NCBI GenBank assembly: GCA_016758965.1
Contig: JAEPRB010000004.1
Coordinates: forward strand, 62,001 to 126,000
Direction of reading: 5' to 3'
DNA length: 64,000 nucleotides
DNA from: Circinella minor
Lineage: Eukaryota; Mucoromycota; Mucoromycetes; Mucorales; Lichtheimiaceae
Numbering within the stretch: the first letter of the stretch is position 1; each line of letters begins with the position of its first letter. The translations under genes were made by a program, and so were the position numbers. Positions 51,651 to 63,463 of the stretch are shown here, in pieces. The notes under the pieces are model-generated. The model was given only the letters and a program-made list of their open reading frames with translations, ran no database searches and was not told the origin of the DNA.

Positions 51651-54106
51651 TTAACACACGAAAGGTAAGTCTACATCAATTGGATGGGAAGAACTAAGCT
51701 GAGGTCGTTGTTCATATTTTTCACGCAAAATATCACGAACGCTGTTCAATAATTGTTGGTAAGATTGATTTGGATTTTCTCGCAAAGTTGCTATATATAC
51801 ACAAGATTAATTTTTTTTTCTGTTAATATTTTGTGTTTATCAAGTAAAATAGGAATTTTTAACTCATAAATTATAATTATATTCAATACTTACTAGTGAA
51901 CGCATATGACATGGCCCCAGTGGATTTGCTAATGAAAGGAAATATACATCCATTGATTAATACCACAAATAATCAATATTTGAAACTCTTTAAGAAACCA
52001 TAACACTATATGTTAATACTCACCCAGCTTCTTGAGCATCAGCAGATGTTTGATCATCTTTACAACCAGAGAACATAATGACATCTGCAGCTGAACTATT
52101 TTGTTCTCGGTTTTCTTCTTCAGTATCGCGTGAATTTATAAGTTGCTTGCCCAAAGACATCAATGATGAGAGAGCACCTTCACGATTACCCATGGCATAT
52201 GCCATTCCAGCTTCCAACAATCCAGAACCGGCTTCTTTGAACATATTTTGTTCCTTAATAGTACCCTTAGTTGAATAAGTGTAAGGAAGATCCAATGCTG
52301 TACCTGAATGACAGCTGTCAAAAATAGCAGTTAAACGACAACCTTCTGGTAATGGTTTCACTAACAAATCATGCATATCCTAAGAAAACAAAAACAAAGA
52401 ATTACATCCATATATATATATATTGCAAAATGGGGGGGGGGAGTTACCTAATTAACATATAATTTGTTGCCAAGATACATTCATTGTTGATAATTAAAAA
52501 AAAGGTATTTTTCTTACATCATCAATGATTTGTCCCGAAGTACCTTCATATTGGTCATGATCAAGGGGATAAATGGTCTCATCCATAGCATCATTTTCAT
52601 CACCAGATTCGTCTTTAACCTTTACAAATAAATATTCATAGCGTTAACGACATATCTTACCTTTATCACTTCTCTTTTATAAGAATAGACTTACATAACC
52701 ACCATGACCACTATAATGGAAAAAGAAACTATACGATAGAACCAAAAAAAAAAAAAAAATTAGTATGCTATATATAGAGCTAATCTATGAAGAGATAAAT
52801 AAAGAACAATGAAATATAATACATACGAGTCATTATCTTGTGCATCATTTACCAACCACTGCATTGCGGCGATAATATTAGCACGCGTTGGGATCATTCT
52901 TGGATCTTGTTGATCATCAGTAAGAATAACCATATCTTCCTATTAAAATACAATACAAAACATTCACCAGAACATATGTTATTAAAGCCTTGTCATCACA
53001 ACCTCTTTCCATTCCATAACTTATATATATATATATATTTACCTCTTTGAAGTTATATAAAGTGGTCAAAAAGTTTTTAATGTTATGAACGTCGTTAATA
53101 CCTAAACAAAATTAGTGTTAACTTAATATATAGCCACAATTACTTAAATACTATTATTCAACAAAACATGATTTTTTTTTATCGTATACATACATCCTAA
53201 AATTAAAATTAATAATAAAAAGTAGTAGTGTTAGAATGTTGTTACTACCATCGTATCATATAATATTCACTCATTAAATCCACTTTAAATCCATGCAATT
53301 CTCAACTTACCACCAAGTTCAGCTTCTGTTCCGAAATAGTTAATACCAATCAACAAAGCCCGTTTACGACCCTGACCTGGAATTATTCCGGAATAACACG
53401 TTGTTTTAGTATAAGGTCATTTCATTATAAAACCTGATACATAAAGAGGAAATAAAAAAAAACATAATAATATATCACTTACAATCAGATAATTTGAAAT
53501 GAGGAGTTGCTCCTGGTTTTACTTTTAAAAAGAACTGGTTGTCTTCTTGTTGTTGAGTAAAAGCGTTGTCGTCGTCATCATTTCCTCTAGTCATGCCTCC
53601 GCCGTAATGTTCTATTGGTAAATGTGTGTAACCAAGATGATCCCGGTCGCGCCAAGCCCTTTTAGTATTTTTTTTCTTTTCCGTTTTTTTTTTTTATTAC
53701 TTTTCGCTTTCCTTTTTTTTGCATGTATGCAAAATATATCTATATATTACCTGGTGGTGGGTATGAAGATTGAGGTATAGGTGGTGGTTGTTGATATGAG
53801 TCTGGTTCACCATAACCACCATAGCCACCATCAGCAGGTGGAGGGGGTGGAGGATAACCACCGTAACCACCATCAGCAGGTGGAGGAGGTGGTGGATATC
53901 CACCATATCCACCATCAGATGCACCATACTATTACCATTAAAATAAATACATTTACACTGTCAATGATTTTTTTTTTTACCCTAATCCTTATTTTTATAG
54001 TAAAATAATATTCCTTTACCCCTTGATGGCCGTATGCTGGTGGAGGTGGATAACCTTCGGATGGTGGTGGAGGATATCCAGATTGGTAGTGATAGCCGTC
54101 GGACAT
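51651..54106 (-). CDS. MCA1: Type I metacaspase
   Basis: Twelve minus-strand exons (54106-54020, 53928-53751, 53611-53483, 53376-53311, 53196-53194, 53101-53043, 52939-52827, 52728-52695, 52619-52518, 52379-52024, 51928-51894, 51790-51651) encode 433 residues. The prodomain is Gly/Tyr/Pro-rich, with PPPP blocks. The peptidase fold starts at [12 protein letters not shown] and has the catalytic dyad His220 (HYSGHGGY) and Cys280 (DSCHSG), plus the calcium-site-type acidic stretch [12 protein letters not shown]. It ends IDVDLPFV-C, as in yeast Mca1/Yca1. It cleaves after Arg or Lys, needs calcium, and works in protein-aggregate clearance and cell death. Exon 5 is only the three bases GAT (53194-53196) and provides Cys155 of the conserved GCxND motif. 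The prodomain's weak-complexity exon 2 is a tandem DNA repeat. Confidence 0.95.
53790..53918 (-). repeat. Tandem coding repeat in metacaspase prodomain (about 39 bp)
   Basis: Three successive imperfect copies of a roughly 39-base unit encode [17 protein letters not shown] blocks. Two copies are nearly identical in DNA, which suggests recent duplication. Copy number may vary between strains. Confidence 0.8.
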
Positions 54107-54562
54107 AATATGTAGAATAAAAAAAAAAAAAAGCGAAAGAGTTAAAGAACAAAGAAATAAAAAGAGAGAAAGAGAGAAAAAGAAAAAAGGCTATATACAA
54201 GAAGGAAAAACGGACCCGCTTATGCAATCGGGTATGAAGAGTTCAATTTGAATTTTTATCAAGTCACAAAGAAAAGGTACCGAAAGAGTTTAAATGATCG
54301 ACTTGCAGCTCTTTGTACCACCCTTTTTATAACGTCATGCTGCCAGTAACATGTTGTACTATATATAAACATAGACATATATGGTCATTCTGTCAAGCAC
54401 TACAGCAAATATATATTTTTTCTGGTTTATTTGTGCAATAGTTATTTTGAGTATTACATGCTTCATATTGGGTTATAATTATACTATTAATATGGAGTAA
54501 TCGGGTAGTACTATGAGTATCTGCTAAATGTGAGTGCGGGAAAGAGAAATCAAGTTTTCTTT
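54107..54562. promoter_or_regulatory. Metacaspase promoter region
   Basis: This segment lies between the DnaJ gene stop and the metacaspase start on the same strand, so it should hold the metacaspase promoter. It has an A-rich/GA-rich stretch next to the start codon and no recognisable factor site. Confidence 0.45.
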
Positions 54563-56617
54563 TTAAGAATATAAATCTTCTTCTTCTTCAGAATGATCAC
54601 CATCCTCAGTTTCATACATATCCATATCAAATAAACAATTACCGACCAATTGAGTATTATCAGTGGAACAACTAGCTTTCTTGACAAATATTTTTTCGTC
54701 AAACAATGGTTTTGAAACACATTGAGGGCAAAATCCTCGGCGTTGCAATGACCGTATTTTCTTCACAGTATCAGTTTTTTTCTATAATACATATAATACA
54801 TAGTGTATATATAATTTATACATAAACCATTAATATCAAGAAGACAAATTGATATGACTTGTGTTATTTTTTTTTCACTTACTACATCATCAATATCATC
54901 AACACCATTCAAAGCATTCTCATTTATCATAAGCCGTTCAACTACCGGACCATCATTATTGCGTTTATCTTCATCATCTTTGATGGATGGTGAAGATGAA
55001 AAAGAAGCGGTAGAACGGCCCAAAAAAACACTATTACCACCACCTTGTTCAAAACGGATAAATGAAGTGTCGTTCATTGGCGAAACGTTTAAAGAAAATG
55101 TACTTGTTAATTGTTCAATCATGTTGGTGGATAATATCAGCTTGGTAGGAAATTCGACATTAAATTCAATCAAAAGATCACCATCCATCAAATTTTTGCT
55201 TTCATTCTTGTTATCATATCGCATACCTTCACCAGGGATTCGCATCGATGCACCAGGATAAATGATTTTACCAACAGGCTGAGAAACTTTAATTTGTCGA
55301 CCATCCAAGTGAACAAGCAATACACGATCAAATCCTAGTAAAGCTTCACTTAAGCTGATAGATACATGAGCACAAAGAGTGGAAGTATTGACTTGCCAAT
55401 CGAATACAGGATGATGACGTAAATGGAACAATATGACCAAGTCGCTTAAGGTAGTTTCTTCACCGCGCGTTTCATGGCCTTGTTTAGGGATCCGGATTTT
55501 ACCATCGGCTGGACCACCCATAGGAATTTGAACTTGAATTGAATTTTGAGTTTTAATGTACTTATTACCGCGACATTGATTGCATTGTTCAAATTCACGT
55601 ACACGACCTGTTCCAGAACAATCACCACAAATAACATTGAAAGGTGTATGTGTGTGGCCATGTCGTTTCTTCTTTTTACGTCTTCTATTGACTTTACCGC
55701 TACCTTGACAAATACTACATTGGTTATAGACTGGAGTTTTACCATGGCTAACATGATTAAAGATAAGAAATTATTAGAAAGATTATTACTATTATTAGTA
55801 AATGATAACGGTAATAATAATATACCCGTGACATTGTTGACAAATGATCATGCGATCATAATTGACAGTCAATTCTCGTCCAAAATAAACATCTTTTAAT
55901 GAAATTTGTTGATGTACATAAAGATTCAAGCCAATATCCGCAGCACGGCATAATTCTATATAGTATACGTAAATGTTTATATGAGTACTCAAAAAGTTAA
56001 TATTGAGTATATATATAGTAAAAAAAAAAGGTAAGAAACAACACTTACTTTCAATACGTTGCTTCTCGGCATGACGAAGGAAGGATTCAGCAATAATCTC
56101 AGAAAATACATCATAATAATCCTTTAATTTAGCAGGATGAGTATTAGAATTTGTAAGAAATTGTTCTCGACGTTCAGGATTTGTTAAGATATGATAGGCA
56201 CTACAAATATCAATAAACTTTTTTTTAAACAAGTTAATTTTTTTTATTCGCTCTCCTTCATCATTATCAATAATAATAATATTATTATATACCTTGACTT
56301 TTTCTTCAGGATTTTTGTCAGGATGATATCGTTTCACCTGTTTTTTTTTTTTTTTTTCATAAAATATTATTATAAAACAAAGATTCTATAGTCAATAAAT
56401 GCATTTATCGTAGTAATATGTACCAATTTCAAATAAGCCTGTTTAAAAATAAAAGAAAGAAATAATATACATGATTAATGATTAAAAAATGACGAATAAT
56501 GTACTCATTATAAATGATACATACACTACGTAATTCAAGTTTGGTGCTATTTCCTCTAACACCAAGTATACGATAAAGTTTATTTAACTTTTTGAGATTA
56601 TTGTTACTTGAACTCAT
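54563..56617 (-). CDS. Type A (zinc-finger) DnaJ/Hsp40 co-chaperone, divergent
   Basis: Seven minus-strand exons (56617-56525, 56438-56424, 56337-56293, 56217-56049, 55955-55826, 55747-54883, 54781-54563) encode 511 residues. The J-domain contains YRILGVRGNSTKLELR and VKRYHPDKNP, with HPD at residues 41-43, then CSAYHILTNPERREQFL. A zinc-binding region has four repeats: CQQCHGHG, CSICQGSG, CGDCSGTG and the degenerate CNQCRGNK. The C-terminal beta domains include IRIPKQGHETRGEE, SEALLGFDRVLLVHLDGRQI and MRIPGEGMRY. The Gly/Phe-rich linker normal in type A proteins is absent; an ordinary helical linker replaces it. A C-terminal extension of about 150 residues ends in an acidic EEEEDLYS tail and has an additional CPQC. 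It should stimulate Hsp70 ATPase. No signal or CaaX motif is seen. Confidence 0.9.
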
Positions 56618-57044
56618 TTTATTATTAAAATGATGAATAAGCGAAAGAGATGAAAACCATTTTTTTTTTTACTCATTTTCAATTTTATATAAATGTGTGT
56701 TACAATTATAGACAATAAGCTAATGAAAAAAGCTTTATTCATGCATAAAAACATCATAATTCAGTCATCGTTAATTATTTAATGTTTGCCTATATTTTAT
56801 TTATATGATAAATTATTGTATTTCTTTTACAACACTGTGGTCTATATATTCTCATAGGGTTTTCATTTTTTCTACTCTCAATATCTTGTTGTCTTGAGCA
56901 AACATCTTCGTGAAGGTTACCGTGCTCACCTTTAAGACGTTATGAATAAAATAAATGAATTTTCTTTTCAAAAGTTCAAACTTCTTCATTAAAAATCCCG
57001 CCCAACCTTTTTTTTCTTCTTTATATTCCTTTTCGGTAACCAAC
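56618..57044. promoter_or_regulatory. Divergent promoter region, DnaJ / SMU1
   Basis: The start codons of the DnaJ gene and SMU1 lie 427 bases apart and point outward. The region includes a near-consensus heat-shock element (listed separately), which would fit the chaperone gene. Confidence 0.55.
56907..56919. promoter_or_regulatory. Heat-shock-element-like site
   Basis: The sequence TTCgtGAAggTTa has two exact alternating HSF units and a third with one mismatch. It lies about 290 bases upstream of the DnaJ start codon and 126 upstream of SMU1. HSF binding is inferred from the pattern only. Confidence 0.35.
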
Positions 57045-59179
57045 ATGTCAGTTGAAATAGAATCAGAAGAGTACGTTATACATAATAATAATAATAACTC
57101 ATTTCTTTTCTATTCACAATCTACTATTACGAAAATACTCAATTTAACAACACAAATTGATTCTTCTTCTTCTTTTTTTTTCACCTCCCTCTTTGAAATA
57201 GTGTGATCCGCCTTATACTTCAATTCTTTAAAGAAAACAATCTACAACATTCACTCGAAACTTTACAAGAAGAAACATTAGTGAACGTTAATACCATTGA
57301 AAATAGAGAAACCTTTATTCAAGATATTACTGAAGGAAAATGGGATACTGTATTAAAAGATATTATACATTTAAACATTGCACCTCGCAAATTGATTGAT
57401 CTATATGAACAGGTAACTTTATACAAGCGAGTATCTCTATATCTGTATGTGAACATTGTTTAACACGTGACTATATGTATAGGTTGTAATTGAATTATGT
57501 GAATTGCGTGAACTTGGAGCAGCACGTACTTTATTACGACAAACGGAACCAATGCATATTATGAAACAACGTCAACCAGAACGATATTTAAGATTAGAAC
57601 ATTTATTATCACGATCTTATTTTGATGCAAAAGAAATTTATTCTGATGGGTTATCTAAAGAAAAACGTAGACAAATTATTGCACAAGGTAAAATAGTATT
57701 TTTTGAGCAAAAAAAAAAAAAAAAAAAAAAAGAGAGAGGATAAAAAGAACTCACATATGAATATATATAAATATATATTAGCATTATCTACGGAAGTAAC
57801 AGTAGTTCCACCATCACGTTTAATGACATTATTAAATGAATGTGCTACATGGCAACAGCATCAAGGTTTATTACCTCCTGATACCAAATTTGAAATGTTT
57901 CAAGATGCAGCAGCTGTACAACAAGCAGATAATGATAGTCCTGCATTTCATCGATATAGTACTATCAAGGTAAACTGATATATACATTTATCACAAATTA
58001 TTTATCAAATTGATTTTTTTTTTATGTTGTTTATTATTTAGTTTCCAGGATCAAAAACTTATGCAGAATGTGCAATATTTTCACCTAATGGACAATATTT
58101 GGTTACAGGATCTGTGGATGGTTTCATTGAAGTGTGGAATCATATGACAGGAAAGCTTCGAAAAGATCTTAAATATCAATCGGATGTAAGAAATGAAGAT
58201 GATTTATGATAATAGAAATAATAAACTTTATTAACTTTATAAAATTATAAATAGGAAAATTTAATGGCAATGGACAATTCAGTGATTTGCTTAGGATTTA
58301 GTAGAGACAGTGAATTACTTGTTTCTGGATCGACGGATGGTAAAATTGCTGTAAGTTATTATAACTACTCAACATATATAAAATACATCAACTGATTATA
58401 AATTGATTCATAATAATAAATTAGGTATGGAAAATACAATCTGGTATTTGTCAACGTCGATTTTCACCTGCCCATAGTCAAGGTGTTACTTCTGTATCAT
58501 TCAACAAAGAAAGTAATCAATTATTAAGTTCAAGTTATGATCAAACCATCAAGATTCATGATTTACGATCTGGAAAATTATTAAAAGAATTCCGTGGTCA
58601 TCAGTCATTTGTAAATGTTGCAGTGTATTCCAATGATTATTCTCGTGTATTAAGTGGTGCAAGTGATGGATCTATCAAGGTAAAATAAAAAAATAAAAAT
58701 AAAAAAATCACTGATAATAATAAAATGTTAACTTTTTTTTTTATTTTTTATATATAAAGGGGTGGGATATTACTGATGGATCATGTTTATTCACATTCCA
58801 TCCTGCATTATCAAATCCAACAGCAGTTATTCAAAGTATAGTTAATGTTCCAAAAAGAGCAGATCAATTTGCCGTATGTACCAAAAGTAATATACTTCAT
58901 ATCGTATCATCCCAAGGAAAAACGTTGAATTCATTTGAATCATCTGAAAAATCCGATTATTGTTCTGTTGCCATGTCACCTCAAGGTCAATTAATATACG
59001 GTGTCTCTGAAGATTCGAAATTAGTATGTTTTGATACGGTTGCTAGAAAACAAATCAAAGTAGAAAAAATAAGTGATAATGAAGTCATTGGAATTATTAG
59101 TCATCCATTTACAAATATATTGGCTATTTATGATGATGCTGGTCATATCTATTTGCTTAAAGCAGAAAAAGAAGAATAA
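57045..59179 (+). CDS. SMU1: Spliceosomal WD40 protein Smu1
   Basis: Eight exons (57045-57070, 57202-57412, 57483-57687, 57782-57969, 58042-58185, 58255-58350, 58425-58679, 58760-59179) encode 514 residues, one more than human SMU1. The LisH-CTLH part begins [20 protein letters not shown] and includes [31 protein letters not shown], then [18 protein letters not shown]. The linker has [11 protein letters not shown] and [10 protein letters not shown]. About seven WD repeats follow, the first reading [17 protein letters not shown]. Smu1 joins RED/IK in the spliceosomal B complex and is needed for activation, especially with short introns. It is absent from Saccharomyces, in line with the dense short introns of this genome. 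Confidence 0.97.
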
Positions 59180-59395
59180 ATAAATCTATATACATATATA
59201 TATATATATATTTGGTAAGCACAAACAAAGTCTTTAACCTCTTTTTGACATTAAAACTGTACCTTAACTAGTTATAATCATATTGTTATAATGGAAATTT
59301 TTGAATTTGTTAGTTTACAGGTTATCTAACACAATGAAATAAAAATTACATTTACATTGCTTTCTCTCTCCGCCTTCTCTTTATCTCCTTTTGTC

Positions 59396-62300
59396 ATGGT
59401 TCAACGTATGTAGATATATATATATATAGATTGAAAACGATCCTTTTTGAAAATACATTCAATTAAATAATGATAAAATATAACAATATGATATAGCAAA
59501 CAATCGAGTGTATCCTATTTCTTGGGTGTCTCGAGAAAAGTATGAGGCCATGAAGAATCAACTAAAGTAAGTTTTTAAAATGAACAGACCTTTTTCTTTA
59601 TATACATACACGCGATTGACTTTATAATGGATCTATATTTTTTTTTTATTTAGTCAACTTTCTAAACAGACAAATACAGATATTATTTTTAATGAAAAAG
59701 AACAAGTATGTTCTTCATGTCAAAAATAAAATACTTTTATATTATCTTATATCATTTTTTTTTTTTTATGTTAATAGTTTTTTGAAATAAAAGGGCGGTC
59801 GACAAAAACCGTTGAAGAAGTGTAAGTTTTTTAAAAAAGAAGAATTGATGCATAAAAAGTTGATTTGTTTATCATATTAATTTTGTTTTTTGTTTTATAT
59901 CAGTACGAAATTGATTCTTGATAGGCTTATTCCTGTCTTGGTAATAAAATAATAAAATTAACAATAACAGTAATACTAATATGATAGTAATTTTAATGAT
60001 ACATATAACTCATTATTATTCCAGTATCGTGACCTTGATTTGCTTCGTGGAACTGGTCCACCATCAATAGATTATAAAAAAGCAATGGCAGATATAAGTG
60101 ACCAGCAGAACGTTTCACAAAATTTAGGAAACTCATCAAATCCATCAAGTCCAGAAGAAGTATCAGACTCTGAAGACGATAATTATAGTGACGATTCCGA
60201 ATACAGTTATTCTGATGATTCTCTGGATTATATGCGACCAAAGAAAAATAATGATAAAGGGAAAAACCAAGCAAGTCAAAGTGAAGCTATGAAGAAAAAG
60301 GCGAATGAAACACATGGATCTTTCACATTCGCTAAAAACGTAAAGAATCCTGAAGATATCTTGTTTGGTCCTCCATATGAAGCTATGGCTGCTGCGGATT
60401 ATTTATGGGTTATTGGTTGTGAAACTGGAACTGAATGTAGTTTGGATAGTAACAAGGTAAAAAGAGTGTATGGGTGGGTGAGAATGAAGTACATATATTT
60501 ATGCAACTAATATATATATATATATATATATATACTTTTATAACAGACTGTTCAGATCTTTGGATACAGTGAATCAAAAGTACAATCAGCTATTGAAAAG
60601 TTTCGATTCTTACAATCTTTATACGTATGTAATACCCTTTTATCCTTTTTTTTTTTTTTTGATTCCTCAAGTTTACTAGTATGATTGTAATAATTTTTTG
60701 TTGTTATATAGAAACGTCTTCGTCGACCTACAGTGGTTACTCCATGTATACATTATCGAACAGAAGGAGAATATCGTTTAAACTTTTGTGATTTACGCGA
60801 TTATGTTGATGAATCATCAGTGGCTCTTCCCAGAAACTTTCAAAGACCTGCTTATGTATTAATACCCTCATTCAAAGATCCCAAGTCTGGTAATTTTATG
60901 CGTCCAAAAGGACTTTCAGCTACTGCACAAATGGATTCTTCGAAACAACAAAAGAAACAAATACAAAAGAAGACTCCAAAATCTATTTATGATGAACTTG
61001 ATGATAGGTTTAGTGAAGCACATATTTCATCACCTAATGCACCTCAATCACCTCTGTCATGGTCTTCTGGACAATTTAATGAACGTACCAGTGCACCTCC
61101 TGGTGAAACGCCATTGTGGGGAGAACAAAAATATACTACTAGTCCTAGTAAATCAGCAAGTCGAGGTCGTGGAGGAGGTCGCGGTGGAATTAATAATAGC
61201 TTTGCAAATAGGAGTGGTACACAAGAAACACCACGTTGGGGTACTCCTCCTCCTGTAACAGTAGCAAATGATGATTTTCCTGCTCTTGGAAGTGGATCAT
61301 CACCATCGGGTCGTGGAAGAGGTCAACAACAACGAGGTGGTGCAACCAATGGACGTGGTCGTCGTGTGATGCGATTAACTCCACAAAAGGCACCTAAACC
61401 TGATCCAACCAAGTCTAAGAGTATGCTTACCATGGCAAAGGAATATAATCTGTTTAGTATCAAGGAAGCATTATCTGATAGGTAAAAATAAATAAATAAT
61501 ATGTTTAGTAATTAAGAAATGAGGTTCAAAAAGCAAAGAATAGTAGTAACCTATATTAATGTCATAAAATTTAGTCTAGAAACGGCTCGTCAATTCCGAG
61601 GTGAAGTTACACTGAAAGCAAAGTAAGTATATTTTTTAAAAAGTTCTTTATTAATATTATTTAAACTAATCAAATAATACTTTTTCAACTATTTATATAA
61701 GATTGGGCAAGGTTTTATGGAGAAATATTCCAAAAGAAGTTGGAAAGAGTAAAATTTGGAATTATACTGATATTAAAGATGTTTGTATGAAAGAGCTTAA
61801 GATTCAACCTACGTTTAATAATGTGTAAGATAATTTTTAATAGTTAAAAGAGCCAAAATATATATATATATATATATATATTATTCTATATTGATAAATC
61901 TATTATTTAGTACTATAACACGAGGAGATATTGCACAAACAGCTTGGAGAACTGTTGAACAAGCTTTTGGTCCTTCGATAAAATCCTCCAGCTTCTTTGA
62001 AATTCATGTTGATGGACGATCCAAAGCAAGTGAACCTATGAAACCCGCTATTCTTTATACAGAAGCTTCATGGGCCAATTTCTTTAAAGTAGATCTTATG
62101 AAACATACTTTAACTGAAATAGATTGGGTTTCATTGGATTCGTAAGTTTTATAAACAATATATATGTTTCTTTTTTTACTGAAACTTTTGTTATATATAT
62201 CAATATAGGAAATTTGATTTTCAAATGTCTTTACAAGTCAATGAAATTGGAAGAAAAGAAGTATCACCTTTTAAACCTTTTATTCGACGTGTTGCATTAA

Positions 62301-62856
62301 GGTAAAGAAAATAATTAAGATACAAAATAAACAATTATTATTAAACAATAAAACTTCTTTTTTTTTTTTTATAGACCATCATCTGATGGTAAAACAAATG
62401 CCTTAGCCTATCAAAATGTGGGTGAAGGAAGATTATTAAAAGTAAAAGATATTTATCACAAACAAGTATCACTTTTTAATGTTAGTAAAGATGTTGTTCT
62501 TAAAATGACTCGTTTTGAAAATGTTCCTTCTGAAATTGAAACGACTGGTTCTGAAGCCAAGTATTCTGCTACCACTGGAAGAGGGTTTGTTGGTTACGAT
62601 ATTGAAGTAAGTTTTTATGTCTATATCTATATATATAAAGAAGATGATCAATTAATAATATCTCTCTCTCTCTCTATGTCATTAGTTATTGTATAAACCA
62701 TATGAAGAAATGTTTAAACAAAATATTGATAAACCAATCTTTGGAGATACTCAATGGACAAAAGATGATATTTTTGGACAAAATGATCACATTTTTACAA
62801 AATTTATGAGTTCAATTTTACATACAATGAATATTTTAGAAAAAGCATTGGATTAA
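59396..62856 (+). CDS. Large RGG-rich protein with KH-like N-terminus, function unknown
   Basis: Fourteen exons (59396-59405, 59497-59566, 59654-59705, 59778-59821, 59904-59940, 60025-60456, 60547-60624, 60712-61481, 61575-61622, 61702-61824, 61911-62141, 62209-62301, 62375-62606, 62686-62856) encode 796 residues. The N-terminal 75 residues alternate strands and helices around FEIKGRSTKTVEEVTKLIL, resembling a KH or KH-like RNA-binding fold. A Ser/Asp/Glu-rich linker follows, then a second similar unit (KTVQIFGYSESKVQSAIEKF). A disordered section has Arg-Gly clusters (SRGRGGGRGG, GRGRGQQQRGG). The C-terminal 300 residues form an unrecognised globular domain, possibly the fungal DUF7905 type. 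RNA binding is likely but inferred. The first coding exon is only 10 bases. Confidence 0.75.
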
Positions 62857-63463
62857 AAAAGAATTTCTGGATAGTATAGTAAATTATACCATGAGAAAAA
62901 TTTTCTGCAAAAAAATAAAAATAAAAATAAATACAGTGGCCATAATTCAAGCAAACAATTTCATTTGTTCTTTTTGTACTTTTTAGCATTGGGTAACCTT
63001 TATTTTTTCCCTAATAATAATTTCTTTTTTTGCTCCGCCTCCCTTTATATTTAGTGGAACGAAAAAAAGTTATTGATTTCATTTGTATATATAAAGATAA
63101 TTGATCATCAGTTTCCATAACAAATAATAATTAAAATTAAAATTAAAAACAGTGTTTAAAGATATTGTGTGTGAGAGAAAGTGAAAGAGAAAAAGTTTAT
63201 TATTTGTATATATATAAATATATAATGCACAGAGAAAAAAAAAAGAAAAAAAAGTTGTTATAAGCGGGGTATGATAAGATAATAAGATAATGTATTGTTT
63301 ATAACATATGTATATTGTGAGAGATCCGCGGAAAACATGTTGGGTTGGGTTGGGGAGGGAAAGAAAAGAAATAAGGGATGATAAGATTAAGGTATTAAAA
63401 AAGAAAAACAATAATTTTTTTTTTTTTAGTTTCTTGGTACACATGAGCAAAAAAAAGGATCAA
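62857..63463. other. Intergenic region between convergent genes
   Basis: Contains the 3' flanks of the RGG-rich protein and the short-chain dehydrogenase. AT-rich with A-runs and no gene. Confidence 0.55.

Noticed and set aside
53697..54008. ORFs on both strands rich in His, Val and Met over the metacaspase prodomain
   Set aside because: They are shadow frames of the Gly/Tyr/Pro repeat exon.
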